Shown piece after piece: positions 1 through 6,335 of a stretch of DNA of 10,625 nucleotides; position 1 is the stretch's first letter, and each line of letters begins with the position of its first letter. The notes below the pieces were generated by a model that had not been told where the DNA came from, did not search any database, and was given only the letters and a program-made list of their open reading frames with translations. Both the position numbers and the translations under genes were made by a program. This stretch comes from Eggerthellaceae bacterium (GTDB taxonomy: Bacteria; Actinomycetota; Coriobacteriia; Coriobacteriales; Eggerthellaceae). Location: positions 1 to 10,625 of the forward strand of contig JAFYTB010000257.1 in assembly GCA_017559045.1 (NCBI GenBank), in the 5' to 3' direction.

Positions 1-1
1 T

Positions 2-463
2 GTGTACAAGCTTTCGGCGGTGCGCGATGCCGAGACGGGGGAGTGGGTCGATAAGCTCAAGATCTCCGAGACGGCGGCAAAGCTGACTACGCCTGGTGTG
101 CTTGACGTGCGCCGTTACTACAACGCCGATGGTTCCATTGCGGGCGACATGGTGTTCGATGTCTTCCACGGTGTGCATGCATCAGAAGCTATCGTTGATC
201 CTATGGACGATATGCGTCGAAAGACTCTTCTGGGCAAGCGCTTCGAGACGATTCTCGCACCCTTGGCACGCGGTGGCGAAGTGGTGCTTGAGGAGAAGGG
301 TCGTAACGCGATGGCAGCTCGGGTTCGTACTGGGGCGGGTCTTGCAACGCTTGATGAGAGTCAGCTGCGTACCCTCAACCCGCATACGTATCCGGTCGGT
401 CTTGATCTTGGCCTGTTCGAGCGTCGCCGCAATCTCGTGGCTGTTTTGCGAGGCTTGGCGTAG
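2..463 (+). CDS. pncB: Nicotinate phosphoribosyltransferase, C-terminal part (5' end outside window)
   Basis: Only the last 153 codons are present; the reading frame is open to the left edge, so the start is missing and the first codon here is internal. The family condenses nicotinate with PRPP (ATP-assisted) to give nicotinate mononucleotide, the Preiss-Handler entry step of NAD synthesis in the cytosol. The segment starts with YKLSAVRD, followed by KLKISETAAKLTTPG and VRRYYNADG, which match the conserved 'YKL..... G.W..K.S....K.T.PG...V.R' block of this family. The end (LNPHTYPVGLD) fits the usual C-terminus. The full protein is usually 450-490 residues, so about two thirds lie outside. A gap of about 100 bases separates it from the DegV gene. 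A weak TCAGT/ACTGA hairpin at 468-481 follows the stop but lacks a T-run, so I do not call a terminator. The family call is solid from motifs; the symbol is by family. Confidence 0.9.
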   Translation: MYKLSAVRDAETGEWVDKLKISETAAKLTTPGVLDVRRYYNADGSIAGDMVFDVFHGVHASEAIVDPMDDMRRKTLLGKRFETILAPLARGGEVVLEEKGRNAMAARVRTGAGLATLDESQLRTLNPHTYPVGLDLGLFERRRNLVAVLRGLA

Positions 464-487
464 GTGCTCAGTCGCCACTGACGTTCG

Positions 488-496
488 TGGTATCGT
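488..496 (+). promoter_or_regulatory. Candidate extended -10 promoter element for the DegV operon
   Basis: TGGTATCGT fits the extended -10 pattern TGn-TAnnnT. Transcription would begin around 503-505, giving a leader of about 60 bases before the DegV start codon. No convincing -35 element lies at normal spacing, which is tolerable for extended -10 promoters. This is inference from pattern only. Confidence 0.35.
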
Positions 497-506
497 ATTT
501 CTTTGA

Positions 507-533
507 TGAACGAAGTCATCATCTTTTCGTTCA
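507..533 (+). promoter_or_regulatory. Perfect inverted repeat in the DegV operon leader
   Basis: TGAACGAA (507-514) and TTCGTTCA (526-533) are exact reverse complements separated by 11 bases. No T-run follows, so it is not a typical terminator. If the promoter at 488-496 is real, the hairpin would sit almost at the 5' end of the mRNA. A second small palindrome, CTGTAGACAG, lies at 534-543. The element could be an RNA stem-loop or a DNA operator. Confidence 0.4.
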
Positions 534-564
534 CTGTAGACAGATTCTGCAAGAAAGGTCAGAA

Positions 565-1494
565 ATGCTTCAGTGTCATCTGATAATTGATTCCTGCTGC
601 GATCTTCCGCCGTCGCTCGTCGACCTCGAAGGCGTGACGCTGCTGCGCTTCCCGTACATTCTTGACGGTGAGGTATGCGAGGACGATATGTTCCGCACGC
701 AGAGCGCGCATGACTTCTACGAGGCAATGCGCAACGGAGCGGAGCCTTCCACTTCGCAGCTTTCCATGCCTGTTCTTAAGGAGACCTTTGAGGCTGCTAT
801 CGCTTCGGGTGTTCCTACGGTTTATCTTTCGTTTACCAGCGGTCTCTCCGGCAGTTTCGATGTTGCCATGCTCATCCGCGATCAGGTTCTGGCTGAGCAT
901 CCCGAGGCCGAGCTGTACGTGGTTGACACCATGCTTCCCTCCATTGCCGAGGGCATTCTCGTTTACGAGGCTATTCGCCAGCGCGACAAGGGTCTGACGG
1001 CCAAGGAGCTGGCTTGCTGGGCTGAGGAGGCTCACTATTTCGTGAACGAGCAGTTCATGGTTGACGACCTGAAGGCCCTTCAGCGTGGCGGCCGCATTCC
1101 TGCTACCGTTGCTGTCGCCGGTTCTGCACTCGACGTGAAGCCGCTGCTTTCCGTTGACGTCGAGGGTCGTCTTGCCATCAGCGGCATGGCTCGTGGTCGC
1201 AAGAAGGGCGTCAAGCAGCTTGCTGAGTTCTATGCGAAGAATCGCGCTGAGCTCGGTCTGCGCAGGTATGCACTGATCGGCCATTCCGACTGCCCGAAGG
1301 ATGTTGAGCGCTTGAAGGATGCTCTGCTCAAGGTCGACGCCGACCTGATGTTTATTGAGTGCAACATCGGTCCCGTTATCGGAAGCCATGTTGGCCCTGG
1401 CATGATTGCTCTGAGCTTCTGGGGTGGCGACAAGCGTGAGAACATGTCGGTCGCTGACCGCATTGCCCGCAAGGTGAAGAGGGGGGATATGTAA
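565..1494 (+). CDS. DegV family fatty-acid-binding protein
   Basis: A 309-residue protein of the DegV family, cytosolic proteins that bind one fatty acid chain between two alpha/beta domains; in Firmicutes they present fatty acids to the FakA kinase. Family signatures run in order: IIDSCCDLP near residue 7 (family 'D.T.DLP'), STSQLSMP, LSFTSGLSGSF (family 'ISSGLSGT'), VVDTMLPSIAEG, LKALQRGGRI, the 'KPLL...G.L......RGRKKG' block, and the C-terminal IGPVIGSHVGPG typical of the lipid pocket. Length is normal (280-310). I chose the ATG at 565 because it follows an AAGAAAGG ribosome site with good spacing and begins directly at the first DegV strand; an upstream GTG at 487 in the same frame would add 26 residues with no family similarity. 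The stop codon TAATG shares its last A with the ATG of the next gene, so the two are almost certainly co-translated. No FakA-like kinase gene is in the window. Confidence 0.93.
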   Translation: MLQCHLIIDSCCDLPPSLVDLEGVTLLRFPYILDGEVCEDDMFRTQSAHDFYEAMRNGAEPSTSQLSMPVLKETFEAAIASGVPTVYLSFTSGLSGSFDVAMLIRDQVLAEHPEAELYVVDTMLPSIAEGILVYEAIRQRDKGLTAKELACWAEEAHYFVNEQFMVDDLKALQRGGRIPATVAVAGSALDVKPLLSVDVEGRLAISGMARGRKKGVKQLAEFYAKNRAELGLRRYALIGHSDCPKDVERLKDALLKVDADLMFIECNIGPVIGSHVGPGMIALSFWGGDKRENMSVADRIARKVKRGDM

Positions 1495-2522
1495 TGGCCA
1501 AGGCCTATGCATTTTACGGAAGCCCTGCTATTGACGCCGTGCTCGCACCGCGACTGGCCGAGGCTGGTCTTGTGCGTGTCGAAGATGTCGCTGCGGCGGA
1601 TGTCGCGCTGACGTATTGCACTTCGGCGGCCGAGCTTGAGGAGGCCTATTTCGGAACGCATGGTTTCGTTTCCGATATGGCGGCAGGCTCGTTGCTCATC
1701 GACCTTTCGGCTGTTTCCCCGAGTTTCGCTCGTGAGCTGAATGCCGTTGCCTTGGTGAACGATCTCGCTATGGTTGAGGCTCCTCTGGTTGTTGCGGCTA
1801 TCACTTCTCCCGAGGCTTTCGCGAAGGAGAATCTTTCCTGCTTTGCCGCAGGTGAGGAGGGCGCTGTTGAGCGTGCTCGTGAGGTCCTTTCCGCAATGTT
1901 CGCTCAGGTTCACGAAACCGGCGGTCCTGGTACCGCCCAGCTTGCTCGCGCTGCTTTCACGCTGCAGCTGGCGGCTCAGGTGATTGCGGCTATCGAGGCC
2001 GACGCTCTGTACCGTTCGTTTAGGCGCTCTGTCGCCGGCTCTGGTCTGGGTTCCGCGCAGCCTGGTGCGGCATCGCCGTGGGCTAACGACATGATGGATG
2101 CTATTGCAGCTGGTCGCTTCGATGGTCCTTACACCATCGAGATGTTTATGGGCGAGCTTTCCGCAGCTCTGATGGCTGCTGATGATGTGGAGCTCATTCT
2201 TCCGCAGGCTGAGTCCGCTATTCACCTTCTTGAGCTTCTGGCTGTTATTGGCGGTGCTCAGAAGGCTCCCGCTGCCCTTTCCCTGGTGTACGGCGACGAG
2301 GCTTCGTGTGCTGCTGCCGGCCTTGACTGGACGCGTGCTGAGCAGGCTTATGGCTCTCATTCTCATGGTGATTGCGGCTGCGGCCACGACCATCACGACC
2401 ATGATCATGTCTGCGGTTGCGGTCATGACCACGATCATGGCCATGATCACGACGACTACGATGATTACGATGGCTATGACGACTTCGGCTTCGACGAGTT
2501 CCGAGGCTTCGGTTTCAACTAG
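1494..2522 (+). CDS. Beta-hydroxyacid dehydrogenase-like protein with His/Cys/Asp-rich tail
   Basis: A 342-residue protein whose first ~285 residues resemble the 3-hydroxyisobutyrate/tartronate-semialdehyde reductase superfamily: a Rossmann-like N-terminal half with the block GSLLIDLSAVSPSFARE (65-81, family 'G....D.ST.SP..ARE'), EAPLVVA (95-101, family 'DAPVSGG'), then GGPGTAQLARAAF (143-155, family 'G.GQ..K..NN') and a helical domain. Key residues are eroded: the N-terminal GxGxxG dinucleotide motif is not evident (AYAFYGSPAIDA), SGG is VVA, and the catalytic Lys position is Leu150 or Arg152. It may therefore be a non-catalytic binding protein or an enzyme of altered chemistry. The tail (287-342) holds 12 His, 4 Cys and 15 Asp. 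The start codon overlaps the DegV stop by one base and is preceded by a GAGGGGGG ribosome site inside the DegV coding sequence. Superfamily likeness is fairly sure; function is unknown. Confidence 0.7.
   Translation: MAKAYAFYGSPAIDAVLAPRLAEAGLVRVEDVAAADVALTYCTSAAELEEAYFGTHGFVSDMAAGSLLIDLSAVSPSFARELNAVALVNDLAMVEAPLVVAAITSPEAFAKENLSCFAAGEEGAVERAREVLSAMFAQVHETGGPGTAQLARAAFTLQLAAQVIAAIEADALYRSFRRSVAGSGLGSAQPGAASPWANDMMDAIAAGRFDGPYTIEMFMGELSAALMAADDVELILPQAESAIHLLELLAVIGGAQKAPAALSLVYGDEASCAAAGLDWTRAEQAYGSHSHGDCGCGHDHHDHDHVCGCGHDHDHGHDHDDYDDYDGYDDFGFDEFRGFGFN
2352..2519 (+). other. Low-complexity metal-binding-type C-terminal tail of the dehydrogenase-like protein
   Basis: Residues 287-342 of the preceding protein. 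The first part alternates His with Asp and Gly and carries two CGCGHDH modules (DCGCGHDHHDHDH, then VCGCGHDHDHGHDHD). The second part is acidic and aromatic (DDYDDYDGYDDF), ending in Phe/Gly. His/Cys-rich tails of this kind are established nickel or zinc stores in other proteins (HypB, SlyD, CooJ, UreE); a metal role here is inference from composition. Confidence 0.8.
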
Positions 2523-2551
2523 GCGACTCGCTTAGATTGTCTTGTTTGGTG

Positions 2552-2585
2552 AGCGGTGCGTATCGAAAGATGCGCACCGCTTTTT
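2552..2585 (+). terminator. Rho-independent terminator of the DegV operon
   Basis: A 13-bp stem (AGCGGTGCGTATC with GATGCGCACCGCT, one G-T wobble) closes on a GAAA tetraloop at 2565-2568 and is followed by a T-run. It lies about 30 bases after the stop codon at 2522. The T-run overlaps the promoter-like motif of the next gene. Confidence 0.9.
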
Positions 2586-2593
2586 GATACACT
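2585..2593 (+). promoter_or_regulatory. Candidate extended -10 box for a leaderless transcript
   Basis: TGATACACT fits TGn-TAnnnT. Seven bases separate the last T from the ATG at 2601, the distance expected when transcription starts on the A of the start codon. The absence of any purine-rich ribosome site before that ATG agrees with a leaderless mRNA. No -35 match is seen; the -35 region falls within the terminator stem-loop. Confidence 0.5.
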
Positions 2594-2600
2594 TTCAACC

Positions 2601-3545
2601 ATGGAAAAGATTCGATGTGACATATGTCCGCGCAGGTGCGCGGTTGACCGAACGGTGGGCGAGCGCGGTTATTGCGGCGCTGCCAATGAGTTGGTTGTTG
2701 CCCGTTCGGCATTGCATTTTTGGGAGGAGCCTCCCATCAGTGGTGAATCTGGCAGTGGAACCATCTTCTTTGGAAACTGTCCGCTGCGTTGCAATTACTG
2801 TCAGAACACGGTGATCGCGCATGGTGATATTGGTCAGGCGGTCACTCCTTCGGATGTTGCCCGTATGTGCCTTGATCTGCAGGAGCAAGGGGCTCTCAAT
2901 ATCAATTTCGTAACGCCGACTCACTACACGCGCGAGGTGCGCGAGGCGGTTCGAGAAGCCCGTGATTTGGGTTTGCATCTTCCTGTCGTCTGGAATACAG
3001 GCGGTTACGAATTTGCGGAAGTCGTTCGCGGAAACGTCGGTACGGTCGATGTTTATCTCACTGATTTCAAGTACGCCGATCCTGCGCGTGGTTTGCGTTA
3101 CTCGCATGTACGCGACTACCCCGAGCGCGCCCTTGAGGCACTTGACGCCATGGTCGATGTTGTTGGTTCGGCGGTCTACGACGAGTATCGCGAGCAGGAG
3201 CGTATGATTCGCGGCATCGTGGTTCGTCATCTCATGATGCCTGGCGGTTTGGAAGACTCCAAACAGGTGGTGCGCTTGCTCCACGAGCGCTATGGTTCCC
3301 TCGTGAGGATGTCTCTTATGAACCAGTACACGCCGGTGTTGGCAACTGCTGCCGCTGCTGGCGACCCTCGTGCGGCGGCGGAACTCGCTCGCTGTCCCGA
3401 GCTTGCAGAACGCGTTCCTGAGTGGGAATACGAAGAACTTCTCGACTACGCTGACTGGCTGGGCGTTGAGGATTATTTCTGGCAAGAGGGCGGAGCCTGC
3501 GAAGAGAGTTTTATTCCTGCGTTCAGCTCATCGGTTGTTGATTAG
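2601..3545 (+). CDS. PflX-type radical SAM protein (COG1313 family)
   Basis: A 314-residue radical SAM protein. The cluster-binding motif CxxxCxxC is at Cys60, Cys64 and Cys67 (GNCPLRCNYCQN), which would hold the 4Fe-4S cluster that cleaves S-adenosylmethionine. An N-terminal cysteine set (Cys6, Cys9, Cys13, Cys25 in CDICPRRC...GYCG) is also typical of this family and may hold a second cluster or zinc. Further family blocks are EEPPISG, SGSGTIFF, INFVTPTHY, NTGGYE and DVYLTDFKYAD. PflX relatives resemble pyruvate formate-lyase activating enzymes, but the family's substrate is not established. I start at ATG 2601 because the protein then opens directly with the cysteine motif; an earlier in-frame ATG at 2556 lies within the terminator stem. 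No ribosome site precedes 2601. The phosphoesterase gene follows after 22 bases, probably on the same transcript. Confidence 0.87.
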   Translation: MEKIRCDICPRRCAVDRTVGERGYCGAANELVVARSALHFWEEPPISGESGSGTIFFGNCPLRCNYCQNTVIAHGDIGQAVTPSDVARMCLDLQEQGALNINFVTPTHYTREVREAVREARDLGLHLPVVWNTGGYEFAEVVRGNVGTVDVYLTDFKYADPARGLRYSHVRDYPERALEALDAMVDVVGSAVYDEYREQERMIRGIVVRHLMMPGGLEDSKQVVRLLHERYGSLVRMSLMNQYTPVLATAAAAGDPRAAAELARCPELAERVPEWEYEELLDYADWLGVEDYFWQEGGACEESFIPAFSSSVVD

Positions 3546-3567
3546 TGGCTTTTGAAGGAGGCCTTTC

Positions 3568-4104
3568 GTGACGCTCGTGGGAATTCTTTCCGATACGCAT
3601 GGATGCCTCGATGAGGGCGCTTATGCCTCGCTTGCGGAATGCGACCACATAATCCATGCGGGCGATATTTGCGGTCCGCATATTCTGCGCGAGCTCGAAA
3701 CGCTCGCTCCTGTGACCGCCGTGCTCGGAAACAACGACTTTGATGAATACGGATCCTCGGTGGGTCGTTTTGCCCATCCCGTCATTGATGGCGTACGTTT
3801 CCTCGTTGCGCACTACCCTCGTGACGTGCGTATTGGCTTCAATGGGTGCGCCGGTCTTGCGGCGGGAGATCCCATCCCGCACGTTTGCGTGCACGGCCAC
3901 ACCCATGTTCCGCACTTGACCGTCGGTAGCGAGGCTAGGCCTGCCACCCTCCTTATGTGTCCGGGATCCGTCTTCCGCCCGCGCGGGGGCTTTCCTCGTT
4001 GCTTAGCGAAGATGGAGGTATCCGAAGGACGTATTCTTTGGGTTCGTATTGAGGACCTGCAGGGCAATGCACTTATGGAGCATTACTTCCATTCGTCTTT
4101 GTAG
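3568..4104 (+). CDS. YfcE/MJ0936-type metallophosphoesterase
   Basis: A 178-residue single-domain calcineurin-like phosphoesterase of the YfcE/MJ0936 group, dimetal enzymes that hydrolyse phosphodiesters in vitro; physiological substrates are unknown. All metal-ligand motifs are visible: SDTHG (Asp9, His11), HAGD (Asp33), GNND (Asn55), AHYP (His82) and GHTH (His111, His113). Length is normal. The start is the GTG at 3568, six bases after a strong GAAGGAGG ribosome site. It follows the radical SAM gene by 22 bases, so shared transcription is likely, but nothing in the sequence ties the two functions together. Its last 22 bases overlap the 3' end of the opposite-strand TetR gene. Confidence 0.92.
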   Translation: MTLVGILSDTHGCLDEGAYASLAECDHIIHAGDICGPHILRELETLAPVTAVLGNNDFDEYGSSVGRFAHPVIDGVRFLVAHYPRDVRIGFNGCAGLAAGDPIPHVCVHGHTHVPHLTVGSEARPATLLMCPGSVFRPRGGFPRCLAKMEVSEGRILWVRIEDLQGNALMEHYFHSSL

Positions 4105-4727
4105 GCCCAGCTTCTCAAGATGTCGCACCAACCGCGGAATTCGTCCATGAGCTCATTCGCGTCAACCGGCTTGTCTGCGGAGATCTGCTGGTGCAGCCAG
4201 CCGTCCGTCATCCAGACGAGCATGTTCAGGACGTAGCGCGGGTCGACGTCGTCGCGGAATTTGTCGAAATTGACGTGGCCGAAATAGAAATCGAACATTC
4301 CCTCGATGTGGTCGTGCATCCACTGGTTCATGGTGTCGCGGATGTCGCGATGGTCGGGATAGAAAGCACGCACTGAGAACGAGATAGCCCAAGGGTACTT
4401 CTTGATGAAGTCATCGGTCTTTTTTCCGCCTGCGTAGAGCATGACGTCGAAGAAGTCGTCGATCTTGTAGTAATCCTCGTCGATAACGGCCTTCAGGGCT
4501 TTCTCCATAAGCCAATCGGATGCTTTGACGAACAGTTGACCCTTATTTTTGAAGCGGAAGAAGAGGGTGCCCTTTGAGATGCCTGCCTTTCGAGCGATCT
4601 CTTCGGTTGAGGCGGTCTTGTAGTCGTGACGACCGAATTCCTCGATGGCGGCGCTCATGATCGCGTCGTTATGCGAGGCTTCGTTTCCCGCGCCTTCGTC
4701 AATGGTGATGTATTTTGTGTCGCTCAT
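4083..4727 (-). CDS. TetR/AcrR family transcriptional regulator
   Basis: A 214-residue regulator. The N-terminal TetR DNA-binding domain spans about residues 20-66: AIMSAAIEEFGRHDYKTAST, EEIARKAGISKGTLFFRFKN (helix-turn-helix, recognition helix about 50-58) and KGQLF. The C-terminal domain (about 70-214) is the variable ligand-binding and dimerisation part and I do not recognise its subgroup; it is rich in aromatic residues (YYKIDDFFDVM, FDFYFGHVNFDKF, MLVWMTDGWLHQQ). An AAGGAG ribosome site lies five bases before the ATG. A perfect palindrome at 4758-4775, about 30 bases upstream, is the likely operator, so the gene probably represses itself. No efflux pump or other classic target is divergently placed; the next gene upstream (DUF554) is on the same strand with its 3' end facing this regulator. 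Its target elsewhere is unknown. Confidence 0.93.
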   Translation of the reverse strand: MSDTKYITIDEGAGNEASHNDAIMSAAIEEFGRHDYKTASTEEIARKAGISKGTLFFRFKNKGQLFVKASDWLMEKALKAVIDEDYYKIDDFFDVMLYAGGKKTDDFIKKYPWAISFSVRAFYPDHRDIRDTMNQWMHDHIEGMFDFYFGHVNFDKFRDDVDPRYVLNMLVWMTDGWLHQQISADKPVDANELMDEFRGWCDILRSWAYKDEWK

Positions 4728-4757
4728 GATCGCTCCTTCTGCTTACGTGAGACCGGT

Positions 4758-4775
4758 ATTGACCGGCCGGTCAAT
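4758..4775. promoter_or_regulatory. Perfect 18-bp palindrome, probable TetR operator
   Basis: ATTGACCGGCCGGTCAAT reads the same on both strands. Size and symmetry suit a TetR dimer site. An extra GACCGG at 4751-4756 repeats half of the palindrome. Position 31 bases upstream of the TetR start codon implies autoregulation. I could not resolve the promoter of the gene with confidence. Confidence 0.8.
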
Positions 4776-4902
4776 CTCTTGTTCTCCATGCTAGAGGATT
4801 GACTCGATTTCGGAAGACTCGTCTTGGAAAGGATGAGATTTCGCGATTTTTGATGAAGCGAGTAGATACGGCTGCTTGCGGAATGTGTTGCTGAGGGTGG
4901 CT

Positions 4903-5616
4903 CTACAGGAATGCGCAGGCGGGAGCGATGATGATGGCGGGAAGCATATTCGCAACCGGTATATGCGTCTTGAAGACCAGGTTTACGCCGACGCAGCCAA
5001 TAAGCACGGCGCCGACCATGGAGATGTTTGCCAAGGCCAATGCGGTTGCCAGGGGTTTGAGGAGCACGGCGAGCGCGGTGATGGAGCCCTGGAAAACGCC
5101 GACGGGCAGAGCGGAAAACGCACAGTCGCGACCAAGCGAGGCGGACATTGCCAAGATGATGATGAAGTCGAGAAAGGCCTTAGTGAAGAGGATCGAATGA
5201 TCTCCGGCGATGCCGTCCTCGATAGCACCGATAACGGCCATGGCTCCTACGCAAACGGTGAGCGAGGCGGAGACGAATGCCTCGACGAATTGGCGGTCGG
5301 CTTCGTTGCCGGTCTTGTCGCGCAGCCAGGCTCCGAATTGATTGATGCGGCCGTCGATGTTCGCAAGCGTGCCTACGAGCGTACCGCCAAGAAGGCTGGC
5401 GACGGTGACGATGCCGTTTTCGGAAAGCGTCTGTCCGAGTTCGCTCGACAGGAGTCCTTCGATTGCTCCCGACGCGCCAAGGTAAATTACGTATGCGCCG
5501 CAGGCAACCGTGAGGAATCGCGTCACGCGATCGCCGAGTCTGCTTCCAGCCAATGAGCCCAGGGCGCCACCAGCTACGATGGCGAAAACATTGATTATGG
5601 TTCCCAATCCTGGCAT
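4903..5616 (-). CDS. DUF554 family membrane protein (YqgA/YdfK-like)
   Basis: A 237-residue integral membrane protein of the DUF554 family, whose function is unknown. The opening MPGLGTIINVFAIVAGGALGSLAG is the family's typical start, followed by several hydrophobic segments (about six or seven), including FLTVACGAYVIYLGASGA, ALTVCVG-type and FIIILAMSAS-type stretches, and the C-terminal ISMVGAVLIGCVGVN plus a short final helix. Length is normal (220-240). The ATG at 5616 is chosen by match to the family N-terminus; no clear ribosome site precedes it, and no alternative in-frame start lies between it and the lipoprotein gene. The lipoprotein gene lies 63 bases upstream on the same strand, so translation or transcription may depend on it. 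No T-rich terminator hairpin is obvious between the stop and the TetR operator region. Confidence 0.9.
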   Translation of the reverse strand: MPGLGTIINVFAIVAGGALGSLAGSRLGDRVTRFLTVACGAYVIYLGASGAIEGLLSSELGQTLSENGIVTVASLLGGTLVGTLANIDGRINQFGAWLRDKTGNEADRQFVEAFVSASLTVCVGAMAVIGAIEDGIAGDHSILFTKAFLDFIIILAMSASLGRDCAFSALPVGVFQGSITALAVLLKPLATALALANISMVGAVLIGCVGVNLVFKTHIPVANMLPAIIIAPACAFL

Positions 5617-5679
5617 GGCGTTATTTGAAGGTGATGCTATCTTGAGTGTCGATTCGGTAGTCTCGTGCGGAGGCGAGGC

Positions 5680-6297
5680 CTATCCCTGAAGCAGGGTGCT
5701 CATGATTTCGCGCTTTGCCTGGTCGGTAAGCTGCCATTTGCCGTCAACGAGTTCGAAGTCGAGAAGCATGCTCTGGCTGGCACCATCGCTAACGGCGCTG
5801 ATCGCTGCGGAGATAATCGGGGAGAGCAGCGACTTTATTTCCTTGATGGGCAGTTGGTCGATGTCGAAGTTGGCAATGACTTCGGCTAGGTCGACGCCCA
5901 CTTCACTTGCCAATGCTTGGATGCTGTTGTAGTTGAGCGTGAGCTCGACGGTTGCCGTGTCGCCATTGACGGCGATGTCGCCGATGTCGTAATTAAGCTC
6001 GCTCAGATAGTCCTGAAGGAGCTCGACGCTGTCGATGCCGTATTCGGAAAGCTCGGAGAGCGAGGTGTTTGCGATGGCGTTAGCAATGCCCGTTTCATCC
6101 TCGAGGATGACGTTCTGGATTTCCTGAGCGATGCTTTTCTGGATAAGCTCCTCTGCGGTGACCTCGCCGGCGATGAGGTCTAGGACGGCCCCTGCCTCGA
6201 TTTCTCCCTCGGTGCAGCCCGTCAGTGCGCAGAAAGGTAGTGCGGCAAGGGCGATGGCGGCAAGCGCGCAGCCAGCGATACGGGAAGTTTTCTTCAT
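5680..6297 (-). CDS. Putative lipoprotein of unknown function
   Basis: A 205-residue protein with a clear lipoprotein signal: basic MKKTSR, a hydrophobic stretch (about 7-25) and the lipobox LTGC with the lipid-modified Cys at residue 28. The mature part is acidic and helical at first (EGEIEAGAVLDLIAGEVTAEEL), then has a mixed domain with DIAVNGDTATVELTLNY and ends with MLLDFELVDGKWQLTD. A late strand pattern 'F.LVDGKWQL' is common in small extracellular lipoproteins of the NTF2/DUF4878-DUF5105 kind, but I cannot assign the family with confidence. A CAGGAGAG ribosome site precedes the ATG, and a perfect TATAAT lies at 6330-6335. It is the first gene of a likely two-gene unit with the DUF554 protein. 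Surface anchoring is well supported; the role is unknown. Confidence 0.85.
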   Translation of the reverse strand: MKKTSRIAGCALAAIALAALPFCALTGCTEGEIEAGAVLDLIAGEVTAEELIQKSIAQEIQNVILEDETGIANAIANTSLSELSEYGIDSVELLQDYLSELNYDIGDIAVNGDTATVELTLNYNSIQALASEVGVDLAEVIANFDIDQLPIKEIKSLLSPIISAAISAVSDGASQSMLLDFELVDGKWQLTDQAKREIMSTLLQG

Positions 6298-6329
6298 GAG
6301 GCTCTCCTGACTTTTGTTTTCGGAGGGGG

Positions 6330-6335
6330 ATTATA
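6330..6335 (-). promoter_or_regulatory. -10 box for the lipoprotein/DUF554 unit
   Basis: On the minus strand these bases read TATAAT, a consensus -10 element, about 33 bases before the lipoprotein ATG, leaving room for a ~25-base leader with its CAGGAGAG ribosome site. The -35 region is not close to consensus. Confidence 0.6.

Noticed and set aside
468..481. Hairpin TCAGT/ACTGA after the nicotinate phosphoribosyltransferase gene as a terminator
   Set aside because: Only five pairs and no T-run.
487..564. GTG at 487 as an upstream start of the DegV gene
   Set aside because: The added residues do not resemble the family, and the frame would cross the leader hairpin; ATG 565 has a good ribosome site.
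1230..2450. Long open frame on the minus strand (about 400 codons) opposite the DegV and dehydrogenase-like genes
   Set aside because: The product is low-complexity, Met- and basic-rich, matches no family, and the plus-strand genes have clear motifs and ribosome sites. It is an artefact of high G+C codon use.
2556..2600. ATG at 2556 as start of the radical SAM gene
   Set aside because: It lies within the terminator stem of the upstream operon; the family N-terminus begins with the cysteine motif right after ATG 2601.
2595..3485. Open frame of about 300 codons on the minus strand opposite the radical SAM gene
   Set aside because: Shadow of a gene with intact cysteine motifs; no ribosome site or family match.
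4876..5556. Plus-strand open frame opposite the DUF554 gene
   Set aside because: Highly charged, no motif; the minus strand encodes a typical DUF554 protein with membrane helices.
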